Position numbers and translations under genes: made by a program
Assembly: GCA_030268105.1 (NCBI GenBank)
Contig: BSDZ01000003.1
Span: forward strand, 7,529,501 to 7,593,500
Reading direction: 5' to 3'
Length of the DNA stretch: 64,000 nt
Source: Volvox africanus
Taxonomy: Eukaryota > Chlorophyta > Chlorophyceae > Chlamydomonadales > Volvocaceae
Notes under the pieces: generated by a model
The model's input: the letters and a program-made list of their open reading frames with translations, nothing else
Databases searched by the model: none
Told to the model about the DNA's origin: nothing
In this document: positions 47,801 to 60,873 of the stretch, piece by piece
Layout: the number at the start of each line of letters is the position of its first letter
How positions within the stretch are numbered: position 1 is the stretch's first letter

Positions 47801-48922
47801 TTTGTGTATTTTTGACACGGGCTGTTATAACCCACATCACTTGCTAGCAGCTTTCCAGCCTAGGTCCTTTTCCAGCGCTTTTTTCGAAAAAAATTCGTAA
47901 CACGTCATGCTGACAGTGTCTAAAAAACTGTCTTTCCAAGCTTTTCTCCAGAGATACAAGGATGGAGAGTTTGTAGCTGATTCATTCAAATGTGGCATGA
48001 TGCCCAATTCCCTTGTAAAGGTCGGCGATTGTATCAGTGTCCATAGTAGGACATGGTCCCCGTGGGTGCATGTGCCCATAGTCCCAAATTGTCCATGATG
48101 AAAGGGGAAAGTACGCTCCTGAACGTGCATGTTTCGTCAGAATCATGCAATTAGCTGGGCAACGTTTCTTTGCACAGGGGCCCGAAGGAGACACGGCGAG
48201 GTATGCTGCAATTTTTGAACATTTGGACGGAATGATACAAGAAGGATGTGAGGAAGGATAACATATATCGTGTGTGTCTTTCTGTTATGAAGGCTTGGCG
48301 GAAAGCTTCGCAGCGGGTTGCATCGGCGCTTTCGGTAGACAGGCTAACGAACCAGATGAACAAACATGTCGAGCGGGGAGTCAAACAAGGATTGTGTCTA
48401 AAACTTCCAAACCAGAAATAGATCGAGAAGTTAAAATTGCATGTACCTAGAAACGGAAAATGCGCATGGGAAATGCGTTCTGAGCTTGTGACACGCAGGA
48501 TAGGGAGACCGCAGGTGCCAGACTTTAATATTTAATGGATCAAAATCTCAGCACCATGAATATTTTGTATATGTCCTGTCGCCGGACAAGCCTTCGAAAA
48601 TGAAAATGCTGCGTGTCAAAGTACGGCACGTGGGGTAGGGTCTTCTTCACCTTTCAACGGAAATTGCTGCGTGGCTTGGTACGATTGATCTTTGCAATTA
48701 TCTTGCATATGTGCTTGTCTCATCGATGCACGATGTTGTTGGACGACAGAAATTTTTAAAAACTCGACAACTTCGCAAACTGCGCGCCAAAACACCTGAA
48801 ACAATCCCCTAAGACTTCACCATCGGATCTGGACATCACGGGCAATCAACTATTATGCAATTACTTCAAATCATGTCCGCCTGGTTGGAGAAAGGCTATA
48901 ACCGGGCTAGTTAGGACGAAAG
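44876..48922. other. Intergenic region between PP4C and the WDR48-like gene
   Basis: The left part is PP4C 3' flank with TGTAA candidates at 44912 and 45342. A (TG)n run lies near 45980-46010 and a small CCCCTTT...AAAGGGG hairpin near 47107. Open frames of 60-150 codons occur, but none has a family signature or in-phase partner exons. Confidence 0.5.
45342..45346 (+). terminator. Candidate TGTAA poly(A) signal of PP4C
   Basis: TGTAA lies 467 nt after the stop codon. An earlier TGTAA at 44912-44916, 37 nt after the stop, would give a very short 3' UTR and seems less likely. Confidence 0.3.
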
Positions 48923-51900
48923 ATGCATGCTAGCAAAGACCGCAACTTCTCAATTGTTTTTCGACCCCAGGATGCGAGCAAGGTAGGTTTGATAGCTTTT
49001 AGCCACAAGGTTTTTTACTGAACATTATGGTGGCTGCGCTTGCCACTGCAGCATTGCGCTGGCGTGGAAGCACTACTGATTCCAACTATTCCTAACCATA
49101 AGGTTCTTTTTACAGCGTCCAGAGACTCTACTGTGAAAAGGTAAGGACGAGATTCAGAGGTAGCCTTGGCTAGCACACCGTCATAGAAGGTAACATGCTC
49201 TTTGCGCGGTTGAATACAAAATAAATAAAACTATATTTAGCAATATATTAAGTAACAGAAACTTTAAAACTCGAACCTCAGTTACACTGCTGCACCAGAG
49301 GTTCTAGCCGGGTCCATTTCCGCACCTTCGACATCTGCATTCTGAAAGCTGCAAAACATGAACAAAAACTGATCGCACACATATATCGTACGTTGTGGTG
49401 TTATATGGGGCTTGCAGATGGAACGTCTCGGGACCGGCGCCAGCACTAGAAGCCAGTTTCGAAGGGCATGCAGACTGGGTGAACGATCTGGCCCTTATCG
49501 GTGACCTGCTAATCACCTGCTCCAATGACCAGACCGTGCGACTGTGGCGAGCTGGCTCAGAGAACGGTGAGTTACTTGTCCTTGTGCGACGGAGTTTTTC
49601 CAGGAAAGACCGTGCCATACCCACCTTATGCGTCGACCAATACCTACCTCCCACTGTATCGAAACCATCTCCCCATCGCAGTTGCCTTACCGCTGTCAAT
49701 TTGTTCGACCAAATGGGAAATCCTTTCTTGCAGACAGCCGGCAATTGCTCTAGGTTATGAAGGGGTCATCCCGTCTGTAGCAGCGAAGGAATGGTAGCTG
49801 CTGCAGTCGCGGCCACATTAGCAGCACTACGTTCCCATACAGTCACAATTGCTAATATGCCGTCAAATTAAGCCGGTGACTGAATGGATCGCGATTATGG
49901 TCTCTGGATGCATGTGCGTTGAAACCCAGCTCACCCAGCCCACCAAAACCCCCATGGACCCCTCCGTCCTGAACTCCCTTCGCGGGATCCCGAATGGGTA
50001 CCGCCACACACTGTATAGCTCCCAGATACATATATGTACATACACCTGCGACGTTTTCTACTCTCCCTGAATATTTTTCCCTGGCGGCGATGTTCTTCCC
50101 TCAACCCATCGACCCGCAACTAACGCCTTCCGCCGTGGCTTTGGCCGTGGGCGCTTGTGTTCGGGTCTGCCGTGTCACCCACAGGTCACCTGTTGCATAC
50201 GCTCGCGGCTCATTCCGACTACGTTACTCGGCTGGCAGCAGCACCAGACTGTCGACTAGTAGTGTCGGCCGGTTTACGAGGCGAGGTTTTCAGTTACGAC
50301 GTTGAGGTGAGATGTGAGGGCCAGGTGAAAGGGCCGGGTGAGTTCCGTTTTACGCCTCCAGGGAGTGGAATTTAAGAACTAAAAGTGGGCGCGTGTGTGT
50401 TCCAAGCAATTGATCGCGAGCAAGTTAGCCCGAGGCTGATTGAAGAGCGAGGCTGGTTACGGCAAGTGAAGTTACGTCAGTAAGGGAATTTGTTATGCGT
50501 GTGTGTACGGACGTGGCCCTCTTTATCCCCATGGATAGTGTCCTATGTCCTGGCTTCCAGCTTGGGAAGAACTACTACGCTCTAGCTAGTCCCCCTGCCC
50601 CCATTACTGTACCGTACCCATACATATATCGGCATGGGGACACACGTAGTGCTTGGGTGCTCAGGTGCTGAGGTTGGCTGCTTACATTGGAGGAAGAAAC
50701 TGCTTACAGTATGGAGATAACACGTATCACCTTCTGTGCCATGGTGATGTTGCTGTGACAGGCCCGACTGCATCTTCGTGTGTATTCACCTATCGCCGCC
50801 GCACCGGTCTTATGTCCTCTTACCTCTCTCTTCTTCATATGCATATTGATACTTAATTCCTCCCCACCCATCAATCGTTTTCCTCCTCCATACCTTCTTC
50901 TGGTGAAACCTGAACCTGACAACCTCTCCATTCCAGGGTGGTTTGCACACCCGGTTCCAGCTCCGGGGCTGCTCCTCGGATGCGGAAGAAGCGGGGCAGG
51001 TACGTCTGGACTTCCGGCCTCAAAGCTTAAGTTGAACCGACCTATGTATAACCCATCTATGTCTTCATATCCGCCCTATGCGTATCTGCGCCGCGCCCTC
51101 CGTTGTCTTCTTGTTCATATATGGTTGCTTGCGCGTGCTCTTATGCAGCAGCAGCCGTCTGCCTGCCTGCACCCCCCCCAACGCCCCACACTATCCGTCC
51201 CACATGCTCCCTTCGCCGTGTGTGCCATTCGGTCCTTTGGTCTTTCCCGCCGGCCCTTCCACTTTGTCGTCCACCTAGTTCGCATTTCACCTCTTCACCA
51301 CCCGGTCCATTCCTTAACAGACTCCGTAACCCTAACCGTAACCGCCCACACGCTCACTGTCTTTAAAGATCCGTGAGGAGGCCTGCTCGGTGTACGCGCT
51401 GGCGCTCGGCCCCTCGGCCCGCCTTCTGGCCGCCGGAACGTCCGAGTCTCTGGTTCGGCTGCTCGACCCCCGGTCTGGCAGGAGCATCTGCAAGCTGAAA
51501 GGGCATAAGGTACTCAGTCGCAGGAATAGAAGTAGCAAATTTGGACACAAAGTGCAGGGAGAGGGGAGGAAGAAGACGGGGAGGAGGAAGATGGAGGGAG
51601 AGGGAATCTAGGTTTCATTGTAAAAACGAGAACTGTGCTCTTTAAACAAATGAACACTGATGTTGCGGAAGCCCGTGATCGCACCAACCTTAATCCCAGC
51701 AAGGGCGATCTGTCTCCTGCAAACCTCTTTTGTCATCCTTCCATCAATATCCGCATATTTCCAGTTGTCGTCAACTGCCTCACCAACTGTCTTCAAACCA
51801 AGACTAAATATCCCTTTTACAGGATGTGGTTCGCACGCTGGCGGTAAACAGCTGCGGCACCAAGTTGCTGAGTGGGGCCTCCGACGGGGCCATCAAGTTG

Positions 51901-54900
51901 TGGGATGTGGGGATGCGCCGATGCATCCAGGTGGGGGATCGGTGATGTGGAGGTGGGAGGGTGATACTGAATGCGATGAGCGGGCGGCGGACGGACTTGA
52001 GTGAGGGGGAAGGGGAGCTACCAGGCGTTACGGTACGGGTCAGCGACCCCATATGTCTAAAGATCCTCATGCCTCATAGACATAGAGTGGTGGAGCACTC
52101 ATAGGCGGGATGGTGGTGTTTTCGGGTGACAACTGTAGTGCGACGGCTTTCCCTGCCTTGCTTTATGCCTTGCAGCACAAACACACCGTGCACAGGGCTT
52201 GGGCGCTTGGTGGTGTAAGATACAGATGTCATTATTTGTGTATGTATAGCCCTAGGCACCTTGTGTGGATCTGTGATGACCCCTTCAATCCGGCCCCGCG
52301 AAACCGCGAACAGACCTTCGAGGTCCACACCGACTCCGTCTGGTCGTTAGTGTCACCCTCCGACTCACTGGCGTACGTATACAGCGCCGGTCGCGACCGG
52401 GCAATCTACCGTACCAACACGCAAACGTGGGTCTTCGAAGCTTTAGTCCACGAGGCTCCTCCACATGCTCTGCCGGAATCTACTCCTATGTGCCTCTTGG
52501 CTTTGCATCGTAGGCTAACGACCATCTAAAACTAAACATGTTCGTGCTGCTTGCTCGGTGATGTCCTTCGCACCGAAGGTTTACCCCTCAAATCACCTGT
52601 GTAATGCCCTAGGAATGGCCAAAAACAATACTGTTGTAGTTAATTTATTGTTGAACTTGCCGCCCACGTTTCCCGTAGCTGCTGTGCCGAGCTCTTAGCG
52701 TTGGAGGATGCGCCCATACGGGCTTTAGCAGTGGATCAGGACGCCCGCCCAGGTCCCTCAGGTACGGTGATTTTAGGGTTTTAGGGGGATTTTACCTTGT
52801 TAAACCCTAATGTTAAACCCTAAACCCTAAAACCCGATTCGCAATTTGCGGCAGCATACGGATAGCAGCATGGAACCACAGCTCTGGAAAAGCGCTTCTA
52901 CTCTGCGACTTTTGTCTTGGTAAACCCACTCTGGGGGCCCTCTCTTGTTCCTCCTCCTCCTCAATCGCTTTCTCTTTTGCCCTCTACTGTGCATTGACAT
53001 GTTATCTGATGCTCTTCGCGTCATCTCACCCCACCTCACCCCACTTATCCATCGTCAGCTCTTCTTACCTCTTTTGGCCCCAATCCCACATCCCTTTGAA
53101 CCATCTCCATTGGTCCCACCTCTTCCTTCCCCACCTCCCCCTTCACCCGGTTTGACCCATCCGTTCACGCGGGCGGCCCGGGGCGCCGGGGATGGGTCCG
53201 GGCCCCGGGGGCGGGGCGGGGGGCGCGCCGGGGCCGGGCGGGGGGGGCCCGGGGGGGGCGGCGGCGGGCCCCGTGTGTTAGCCCCCCCCCATCAGCCCGC
53301 CCGGTCCGCGCCGGGGCCAGGGAATCCCCGGTGGCCCCGGTTAAAATCCATAGTAAATCCATAGTAAAATCCATAGTAAATCCATAGTAAAATCCATAGT
53401 AAAATCCATATAATTTCTCCCCGTACCTTCACCATCTCGCCGACCTCCCTCAGGCGACTTCGGCAGCTCACGAGTCGGACTATGGGCCGCCACCTCCGCC
53501 TCTCATGTCAATATGTGGTTAGTGCCCCCTCCTGGCCGAAACCTCCACACAGTGATCTCAGTGCCCAGTCCACGTGTAGTCACCTCCTCGGGCGCCACTG
53601 TCGCTGGCACCCCTGATATTAATGACATCATCACACCCAACGGTGATGCAGCCGTCATCAGTTATGTCACGCCTAACGGTCACATCGCCGCCGTCAGCGG
53701 TGCCGTCACGCCTAACGGTCAGACAACCGCCCTTAACTATTGCGTCACGCCTAACGGTCACATCGCCGCCGTCAGCGGTGCCGTCACGCCTAACGACTCC
53801 ACAACCGACGTCCTCAGCGACTGCATTGTGCTTAACCGGGCCGACGCCGTCATGGGTTGTGTCGCGCCTAAAGATGCCGCCATCGCCATCGGTTGCGCTG
53901 CCGTTGCTAATTGCTGTATAGTTGCACCTGTCGCCTGCTCTACCACCGCTCCCGGAGCTGCTGCCGCCATAGCTGTTGCTGCAGCTGATGTCCCCAATCC
54001 GAGAGCCCATGAAGCCGTGTGCGCGGCGGCGATGGTGACAGTTGCGACGGCAGGGTCGCACCCCACGGGACCGCGGCCGCCGGATGTCCCGCTGCTGTGT
54101 AGCGGCAGAAGCTTCCCTGGTAGGGGCCGAATCGGGGGTACAAATAAGCGACGGTTACTTACGGCTAGCAAGATGATGACAGATGAGTAACGGTTATTAT
54201 GGTATGGCGGATGGAGCTTATGTTTCCGGGTCGCTTTCGTACACGGGATGGGAGTGTGGGAATGTAGCACCTCGATGGGTTTAGACACGCGGAGCCGGCA
54301 ATTTGATGTGTTTGCGTCAAGATATGCACCCTTGCAAGCAGATGACATAAATTGGCACATTTTACATTTTCGCACGTTATGTACGCGTGCGTGTGTGTGT
54401 GCGTGGTTCACGCGCGCCTTGGAAGGTTTCCCCCATTTACGTCTTCCATCGATTTCCGAATTCGATCCGAATTTGGTCAGTCTTTTTACATGATAAATCT
54501 ACACACCAATCCTATACCGATATTTCTTCTCCCTTCCCCCGCTTCCGTCCCCGCTTCCGTGTGATCCTCGGAAGAGGTGCGGGTCTCTCCAGTAGTCTCA
54601 GTGGACCGCTTTGAGCCGCTTGTACGGAAACCCGTGGCCTCAATTCCCGGGATACCAGGTGTGTGTGTGTGTGCATATGCGTGTGCGTTGTGTGTGTACT
54701 CATACGGCATATGTTTTTGTGGGTGTCTATACTCGGTCTATGTTTTGAATTGACGGCCGCTGCACAATGCCGTAATCCGCATCACTGAACGCCGTGCTTT
54801 GCGTGGCAACCTTTATGGGTGTTAAATGAGTCACTGTCTAAGGAGTCGCTTCGTTAGAGTCTTAAGTCTTAAGATGTTAGGGGGTTTAGGCTTTTATAAA

Positions 54901-57900
54901 ATGACCCTACAGATTCCGCAGTTTGAATGCCCTCATACAGCAGCTGCTGTACTGTTTGCACTGCTCTTATTCGCATTCCGTACATGAAACCTGTCGTACG
55001 TTGTGTTATACACAGCCATCGTGGCGCATGAGGTTCTTGCGGACCGGCGGCGGGTTTTGACGAAGGACGCGCGCGGCATGGTGGCGCTATGGGACGTACT
55101 GCTGGGTACGGAAATAGTACTCTACGGAAAGGTACGAAGAGCTCAGGTGGTGTGAACAATTTAACGTTATCGGTTTCTCCTTGTACTTATATGGTTGATA
55201 AATTTTTAATCTTGTCACAATTCCTAACTACATACGGACTCTCAAGTATCCTAAGCAGGGACGAGGGGTCCTGCTTTTTAAATCTCGCCTGGAAACGTCC
55301 CGTGGGTCACACGCTCCTTCCTTTCTATATTAGGCGGACTTCCACGCAAAGCGCCGGGAGTTGTGGGAGCCCCGCCACGTGGCCCCATGGTTTACCTGTG
55401 ACCATCGATTGGGTTGCCTGTGCATTACGTTGACTCCCAACATGGCCTTCGCCGTGGAGGATTACGCAGTCAATGTTGGTTTCGGAGGCGTCCCTGAGGA
55501 CCGCAAGGTGGGCGGAGAGGGCGCGTCGTCCTGTTTCAGGACTGCCGTTCAGGGTTTCCGTTTGGTCCTGAGGATAGTGTTACTACAAGATGTGGGGGGC
55601 TCAAAATGCTCCCGGATACGTTCCGATGCGTTCTTCGGGTTTCATCAATTTGGATTTGGCACGGTGGTTTGCGTCAGACAAATAAAGGTTTGTGTCTTTA
55701 CGGGGCTCGATTTAGTCATCTTCTCAGTATGTAGTGTGCTGGTGTCCGTATTGTGCCTGCCTGCCTGCAGTTCACGCCCCTCCCTGTCCCTGTCCCGTTT
55801 TGTCGCCTTTTTCTCTCCTATTGTACAACTGCTGTCAAATCTTTTCCGCCGCCGCAGGTAAACTACGGCAAGCTCGTCCTGGAGTGCGTCCTTGCAAAAT
55901 GGCGCTTCCTTGTCGTTCAAAGCATTGTGCAAAACTGCTGCATTAGTCCGGGGGGCAGCAGTGGTAGCAGCAGCGACATAGTGTACGGCATGCGTCTGCA
56001 GCAATCATGTAGCGGCAGCGGCTGCTGTAACGGCGGATGCGGTGCCGGGGCTTGTGTCGGTGGTGCCGACCACCGCTGGGGGAGACCGAATAACTGTTGC
56101 TATGGCGGCGGCTGCCGCGGCTGTGACGAGGACGACGAGCGGCCGTACTATAAAGAGCTGTGGCCTAAGTACTGGCAGCTTGCCACCTTACCTGCAGGTA
56201 CGGTCGCAAGCTAGCACAGTGCCGTGAATCATTAATTTTATCGACTCAATCGCTCCCTTACCTTGAGCAGTTATCCTTACTTGGATAATCACAGCTCTTA
56301 GTATAAGACCATTGCCAGCAGTCCCTATGTACCTTTTCCCCGTCTATAATCCGCTCGCCGCTACTAACGCAAGCTAACACAGTGCCGTGCGTCAGCAACT
56401 GTGGATGAATGGTTTCGTGTCAAAATGTCGAAATGTTGAAGTATCAGAATTTGACTTGTCGCCGAATCATGGCTGTCCTCACCTCGCCTCACCCTGCAGT
56501 GATCTGCTGTGGATCTGACGGTCAGCGCTGGCGGCGGCTGCTCACCTCCTTTAATGGCTCCGAAATCGAACCCGATAAAGTGCCTACATGGGTGGCCGAT
56601 GTCGTACTACGGAGCGCAAATGTTGCTTCATTGGTATCCCAAGTAACCTTCTACCTGCTGCCCGTCAAGGTACGACCTCACGTGCGTATCTGATTTCAGG
56701 GCTGCCAAAAAGTACAAAAGGACGGGGAAGGGAAAACTATCGCGACAGCTCCATTGAGAATGGGGTGGAACAGGAACAAAGTAACCTACGGGTCACCTTG
56801 AGCTGCGCCCAGTATATACTGCCTCGGGGCGTATAAAAGTACCGGCCCCTGCTCCCCTCTGCTCTCCCTGCAGGGCTCCAACCTGCCCACCCTGTCCATC
56901 ACCAGGCTCCAAGCGCCGCATATCTTGGAGGTTCGTCGTAGCCCCTATCGGGTGCTTCATCTCAATACTCGCCAAAAGATAATGATGTGGCAATAATGAC
57001 GGGATTGGGATTTGGGGGTGTAGTTTAATTAAACTAGAAACGAGCTTTTGTTATAATTGATATTTTTACTGAAAAAGGAGTCATCGGGTCTCTATGATGA
57101 GGAATATCGACGAACAATGAGGAGGGGCCCTCTGCGTTACTGGTGGATGCTGGGCTCTCAAGCGCACCTGCCTCGTACACACCTGACATGAAGATGCCTT
57201 AATTATGCTTAAAGAAATCATTTCGAGCATACGGATTAATGTAATGGTTTTCATTTTTGAGTTTTAAGCCCTGAATTATATTCGCGCCGAGTGTGAGTTT
57301 CCGCCTCACGGTTATCTTTGTTTGACAGCTGTCCAGTGTCCAGTGTCCATACATATGAAACATCATTTCCCTGGGTGTGTATTGCGCAGGTGCATAAAGT
57401 GGCCAAATATTGCTGCGAGAAACTGCAGGTACGGCACTTAGGATCAACCGTACCACAATCCAGCACAATTCCACGGAAAAACGATGCGTCGTGTGCCGGT
57501 GCGCATTCATTGGTACCCGGGGGCGTCCTCATATTCCTTAAGCTCTGTAAGATTTTCTGTTCATCTCATCTCATCTCTTCTCTTCAGCCGTCCCGCAAAC
57601 GGGCGGAGGGCGGAAACCCAACGTCGTTCATTCCTATGCCTTGGGCTCGGTAACAACTACGGAACTATGGAACTGGTGATTCGACGACTCAACACGTACT
57701 TACCGTCCCCGCAGGAGCACGGTGCGCACTTGGAGGTGCTGCCGGGACACCGCCAACGTGTGCCCCTACCTGCCCTGAGAGCGTCCCCAAGGACCGCCGG
57801 CGCCCAACAGTACATGCCGTACCAGGTTTTGGAGCTTACATGCAATGGTTTGGTGAGTGTCTTTGGTGAGAGGCGTCTTTGGAGCAAAGCGGCCCCCGGC

Positions 57901-58554
57901 CTGACGTGGAGTGTCGAACGTCGATGTCGAATGTCGAATGAAGACAACCAGTGTGACGAATTCCCCTTCCTTGGACTTGATGCAGTGAAACTCGTGTTTG
58001 TTTGTGTGCGTCCATCCGTCCAACCGTCCCTTCATCTGTCTGTCTGTCTATCTATCTGTCTATCTGTCTATCTGTGTGTGTGTCTGTCTGTCTGTCGTGG
58101 CGTTCTGCCTTCCGGGTCCAAAACTCCAAACTCACTGTATATGTATGTCATATTGTACTTCATGAGATAGGTCATCACATACGTCATCATATGTCTATCG
58201 ACTAAGCGGCGCCGCAGATTGCGGACACGGACAAACATCCCGACCGAAAATCTTCATGTTAGAAAGAAAGGTGCCCCGCCCTCGCCCTCGCCCTCGCCCT
58301 CGCGGTATTACTTCTTCCTTCTCATTCTCTTGTACGTGCATGCATTGCTCATCTCAACACCTCCTCGTCCCGCCGCCGGCGCTGCATAAGCCGTTGCACC
58401 GGTGCCCTCCTCGCTCCGGACGCAGGCCGTACCGTACGACATGACCTTGGCGGCAGTACGAAAATTCCTGTTGAGGGAGAACGACGACCTCACGTTCCAC
58501 TACGGGTCAGTTCATGTTCCTATGTTTCCCAAGCCCCGGTGTACACTGTACTGA
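48923..58554 (+). CDS. WDR48: WDR48/UAF1-like WD40 protein with C-terminal ubiquitin-like region
   Basis: In animals WDR48/UAF1 activates the deubiquitinases USP1, USP12 and USP46. Nineteen exons join in phase to about 946 codons: 48923-48982, 49052-49140, 49418-49566, 50185-50306, 50937-50999, 51369-51509, 51823-51930, 52314-52426, 52679-52761, 53454-54119, 54575-54658, 55016-55131, 55334-55507, 55858-56197, 56500-56669, 56874-56930, 57390-57428, 57715-57852 and 58426-58554. WD repeats are clear: FTASRDSTVKRW, GHADWVNDLALIGDLL, HSDYVTRLAAAPDCRLV, DGAIKLWDVGMRRCIQ, HTDSVWSL, SAGRDRAIY and LWAATSASHVNMW. The family-typical second half follows (HEVLADRRRVLTKDARG, LWDVLLG, APWFTCDHRLGCLCITL), then a C-terminal ubiquitin-like part (DMTLAAVRKFLLRENDDLTF). 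Exon 10 holds a 13-residue repeat insertion. Total length exceeds the animal protein (about 677) because of inserts. The short first exons rest on splice sites and homology. Confidence 0.9.
52770..52836. repeat. Interstitial telomere-like repeats in inverted orientation
   Basis: TTTTAGGGTTTTAGGG is followed 20-30 bp later by several AAACCCTAAACCCTAAAACCC-type units. TTTTAGGG is the Chlamydomonas-type and TTTAGGG the plant/Volvox-type telomere repeat. The patch lies in the WDR48 intron 52762-53453. Confidence 0.8.
53165..53335. other. Extreme G/C block in a WDR48 intron
   Basis: Almost the whole segment is G and C with long G runs (GGGGGGCGCGCCGGGG-like), unlike any other part of the window. 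It may be a real GC island inside the intron or a poorly resolved assembly or consensus patch. Confidence 0.6.
53341..53412. repeat. Short tandem repeat, unit AAATCCATAGTA / AAAATCCATAGTA
   Basis: About six copies of a 12-14 bp unit with core ATCCATAGTAAA lie in tandem, shortly before the acceptor of the long WDR48 exon. Confidence 0.9.
53627..53890 (+). repeat. 39-bp tandem repeats encoding a 13-residue repeat in WDR48 exon 10
   Basis: GTCACGCCTAACG starts at 53666, 53705, 53744 and 53783, exactly 39 bp apart. Diverged copies lie on both sides. The protein unit is VTPNGHIAAVSGA with alternation to VTPNGQTTALNYC, so a higher-order 78-bp unit is duplicated. The frame stays open throughout, and both splice phases agree. 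Confidence 0.85.
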
Positions 58555-60837
58555 TAATATGAGACTGGGGGCCTCAGTTGGTGGGAGACATGAAGCGACC
58601 GAAGGCTTGGATAGTCTGAGGGTATCTACACACCACCACCATCACCATCAGAACAACCATCAGCACCACTTCTTCCTTCACTTAGTTCGCACTTGCTCTC
58701 TCGTACAGGTCCTTCACGCACAGCCCACTGTCAGCTTTGATATGGATTTGCTTTGGTACACGCAGTGCTAGCAGGATTCGCTGCCCGATTTTTAACGTTT
58801 TTGTCCTTGTTTGTCGTGTAGGGTTCGTGATTTTTCCCACCCCGCGCCCCAACCCCGACTGGAACCCCTCGGCTAACGGAGTGCGGCTGAGGACGGGATG
58901 TGGACGCCATCCTCAGATTTCGCACGTCTCCCGGTTCCCACCGCTAGCCCCTGGAAGAACACACGCATTTCTTTTTCATCCGTGCACTGTGCTGCATCTG
59001 CAGCCATAGCTGCAGCTGCTACGGCCGCATTGGTCGGTCAGTTGTGAAGAGGCCGCCCAGTTCATTCGTAAGACGATCCGCTGTACATTTTGCAATCGTA
59101 GATGCCCGTACATTTCGGCTTGCAGGATGACAGCTTGGATGTCCACTCTGTCGGGTTGGTGGTGATGACGGCACCGGCGTCAAGTTGCGGTCTGTTGGAA
59201 AGGTTGTTAGATGCTACCAACTGGTTCGTTGTTCCTTCGGGACAATTTATCTTGTGTTCTCATGCCAGGCAGGATGCTGCCTTTACTTATTGGGGAGAGC
59301 ATTTACGTCGTATAGGGTGGAGAGGCGTGGCGAGGTGGAGAGGAGTGCGGCGCCCATGTTGTGCGGCTGGGCTGCGTGCAACATGCGCGGCTGCATCCAA
59401 TGCTGCCATCTGGCTTTACATACTTAAATATCAGCTTTCTCTTGAGCACCACTTAATATACGCCCAGAAGTAGCCACGCCCCTTAAGCTAAAGCAGAGGA
59501 GGGAGTTTGACTCGTCCCGAACAAAGCTTTCACCGATAGATTTTTAGGATTCGCCTTACGGTACGGGCCGTTTTTTTATGCTATATTTCATTCTTCCTTT
59601 GATTTTATGTTCTGCTCCCAGTGGCTGTGCTCGTCTTGCTCCTCCGTTGCTCAGTCTTTGTGCGGAAGAGGATTATTTGCTGATAGCGATGGCAGTAACG
59701 AGCTGTCAGAACTCGTTGAGAATGAGGTTTTTGACTGCCGACCCGTGGGTCAGTTGCGCCGTCTCGGCCTGCTCTGTAGGCGCAGTGCCCAGAGCACGGT
59801 TAGGGGTCCTCATGGGTTGACACGTCGAGTCCTAAATGACCTTGGGACAGCTCCGTCCTGTTCAGTATGGCAAAGTGTTGCTTTCCGCAGGATACAACGC
59901 AAAACGTTATCCATCACTGCGAATGGATATGCAGGTGCAGATGCAGATGCGTTAGAAACCCGGTGGTAGCGATTAGTGAGTGGCATTCGTACACCTAAAC
60001 CATGGCCATGACTGTGCTTCTCCCCCATGTATCATCGGCGCGAGTGTGGGGACTCGTAGAAAAGGTCAATTGGAGACGATGCCGCGCGTGGGGCAGAGGG
60101 GCCATAAGACTGCGGCTGGGACGAAGTGTGTCGTGTTGCATCGTGTCGGACCTTAGAACGGTCTTTAATCGTCTTGAGAGCGCGATAAATGGGTGCTGCG
60201 GAGCCATGTGCCTGATTAATGAACGTTTTTGGTAGGGACAAAACCCAAGTAAGACGGTGTGCGTGGGTTGTGGACTACAGCCAGTGAACTAATGTACAAG
60301 GTGTGAATTATAGGTGTAGTACATACTGTACTAATCCTAGTTGACAGTTATAGGTTAGAGATACGTTAGAACGGAACTCGTCCAGGCGCACATCCGGATG
60401 GTGATGAGAAAAAATGATGATTATGGTGATCATAATGATGTTGGATATCGATGAGAGCTATGGGTATTTTTAAGATGTGGTGCGGATCCTTATTTGGATT
60501 TATCTTAATTCGCACCACTGCAGTCAACCTCTACCCCCACGTCGCCAGCCATCCAGACAGTCGGTGTTCGATTGTCTTCTGAGACCAATCTAAGGGCTGC
60601 ATGTAGCGAGTGCGTAGGCTGTTTGCGGCACGCGGAGCCGTGCTCATGGTAGAACATTTATTGCTCCATGTTTTCCTCCCATCTCGCCTCATCACTCAAC
60701 CCTAGATATCTGCCTTAGCCTTAATGGACACTTTAGTCGACCCCTGCCCATATTGATACCAGAGATCATGTTCGCAGGACTTGTAAGAGATCTCAACAGC
60801 GAGGAACTTAAACTTTAATTTCCCCTCACGCCTCACT

Positions 60838-60873
<36 letters not shown>

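Noticed and set aside
59102..59969. Two frames of about 120 codons downstream of WDR48
   Set aside because: No recognisable motif and no in-phase exons; most likely 3' UTR or intergenic sequence.
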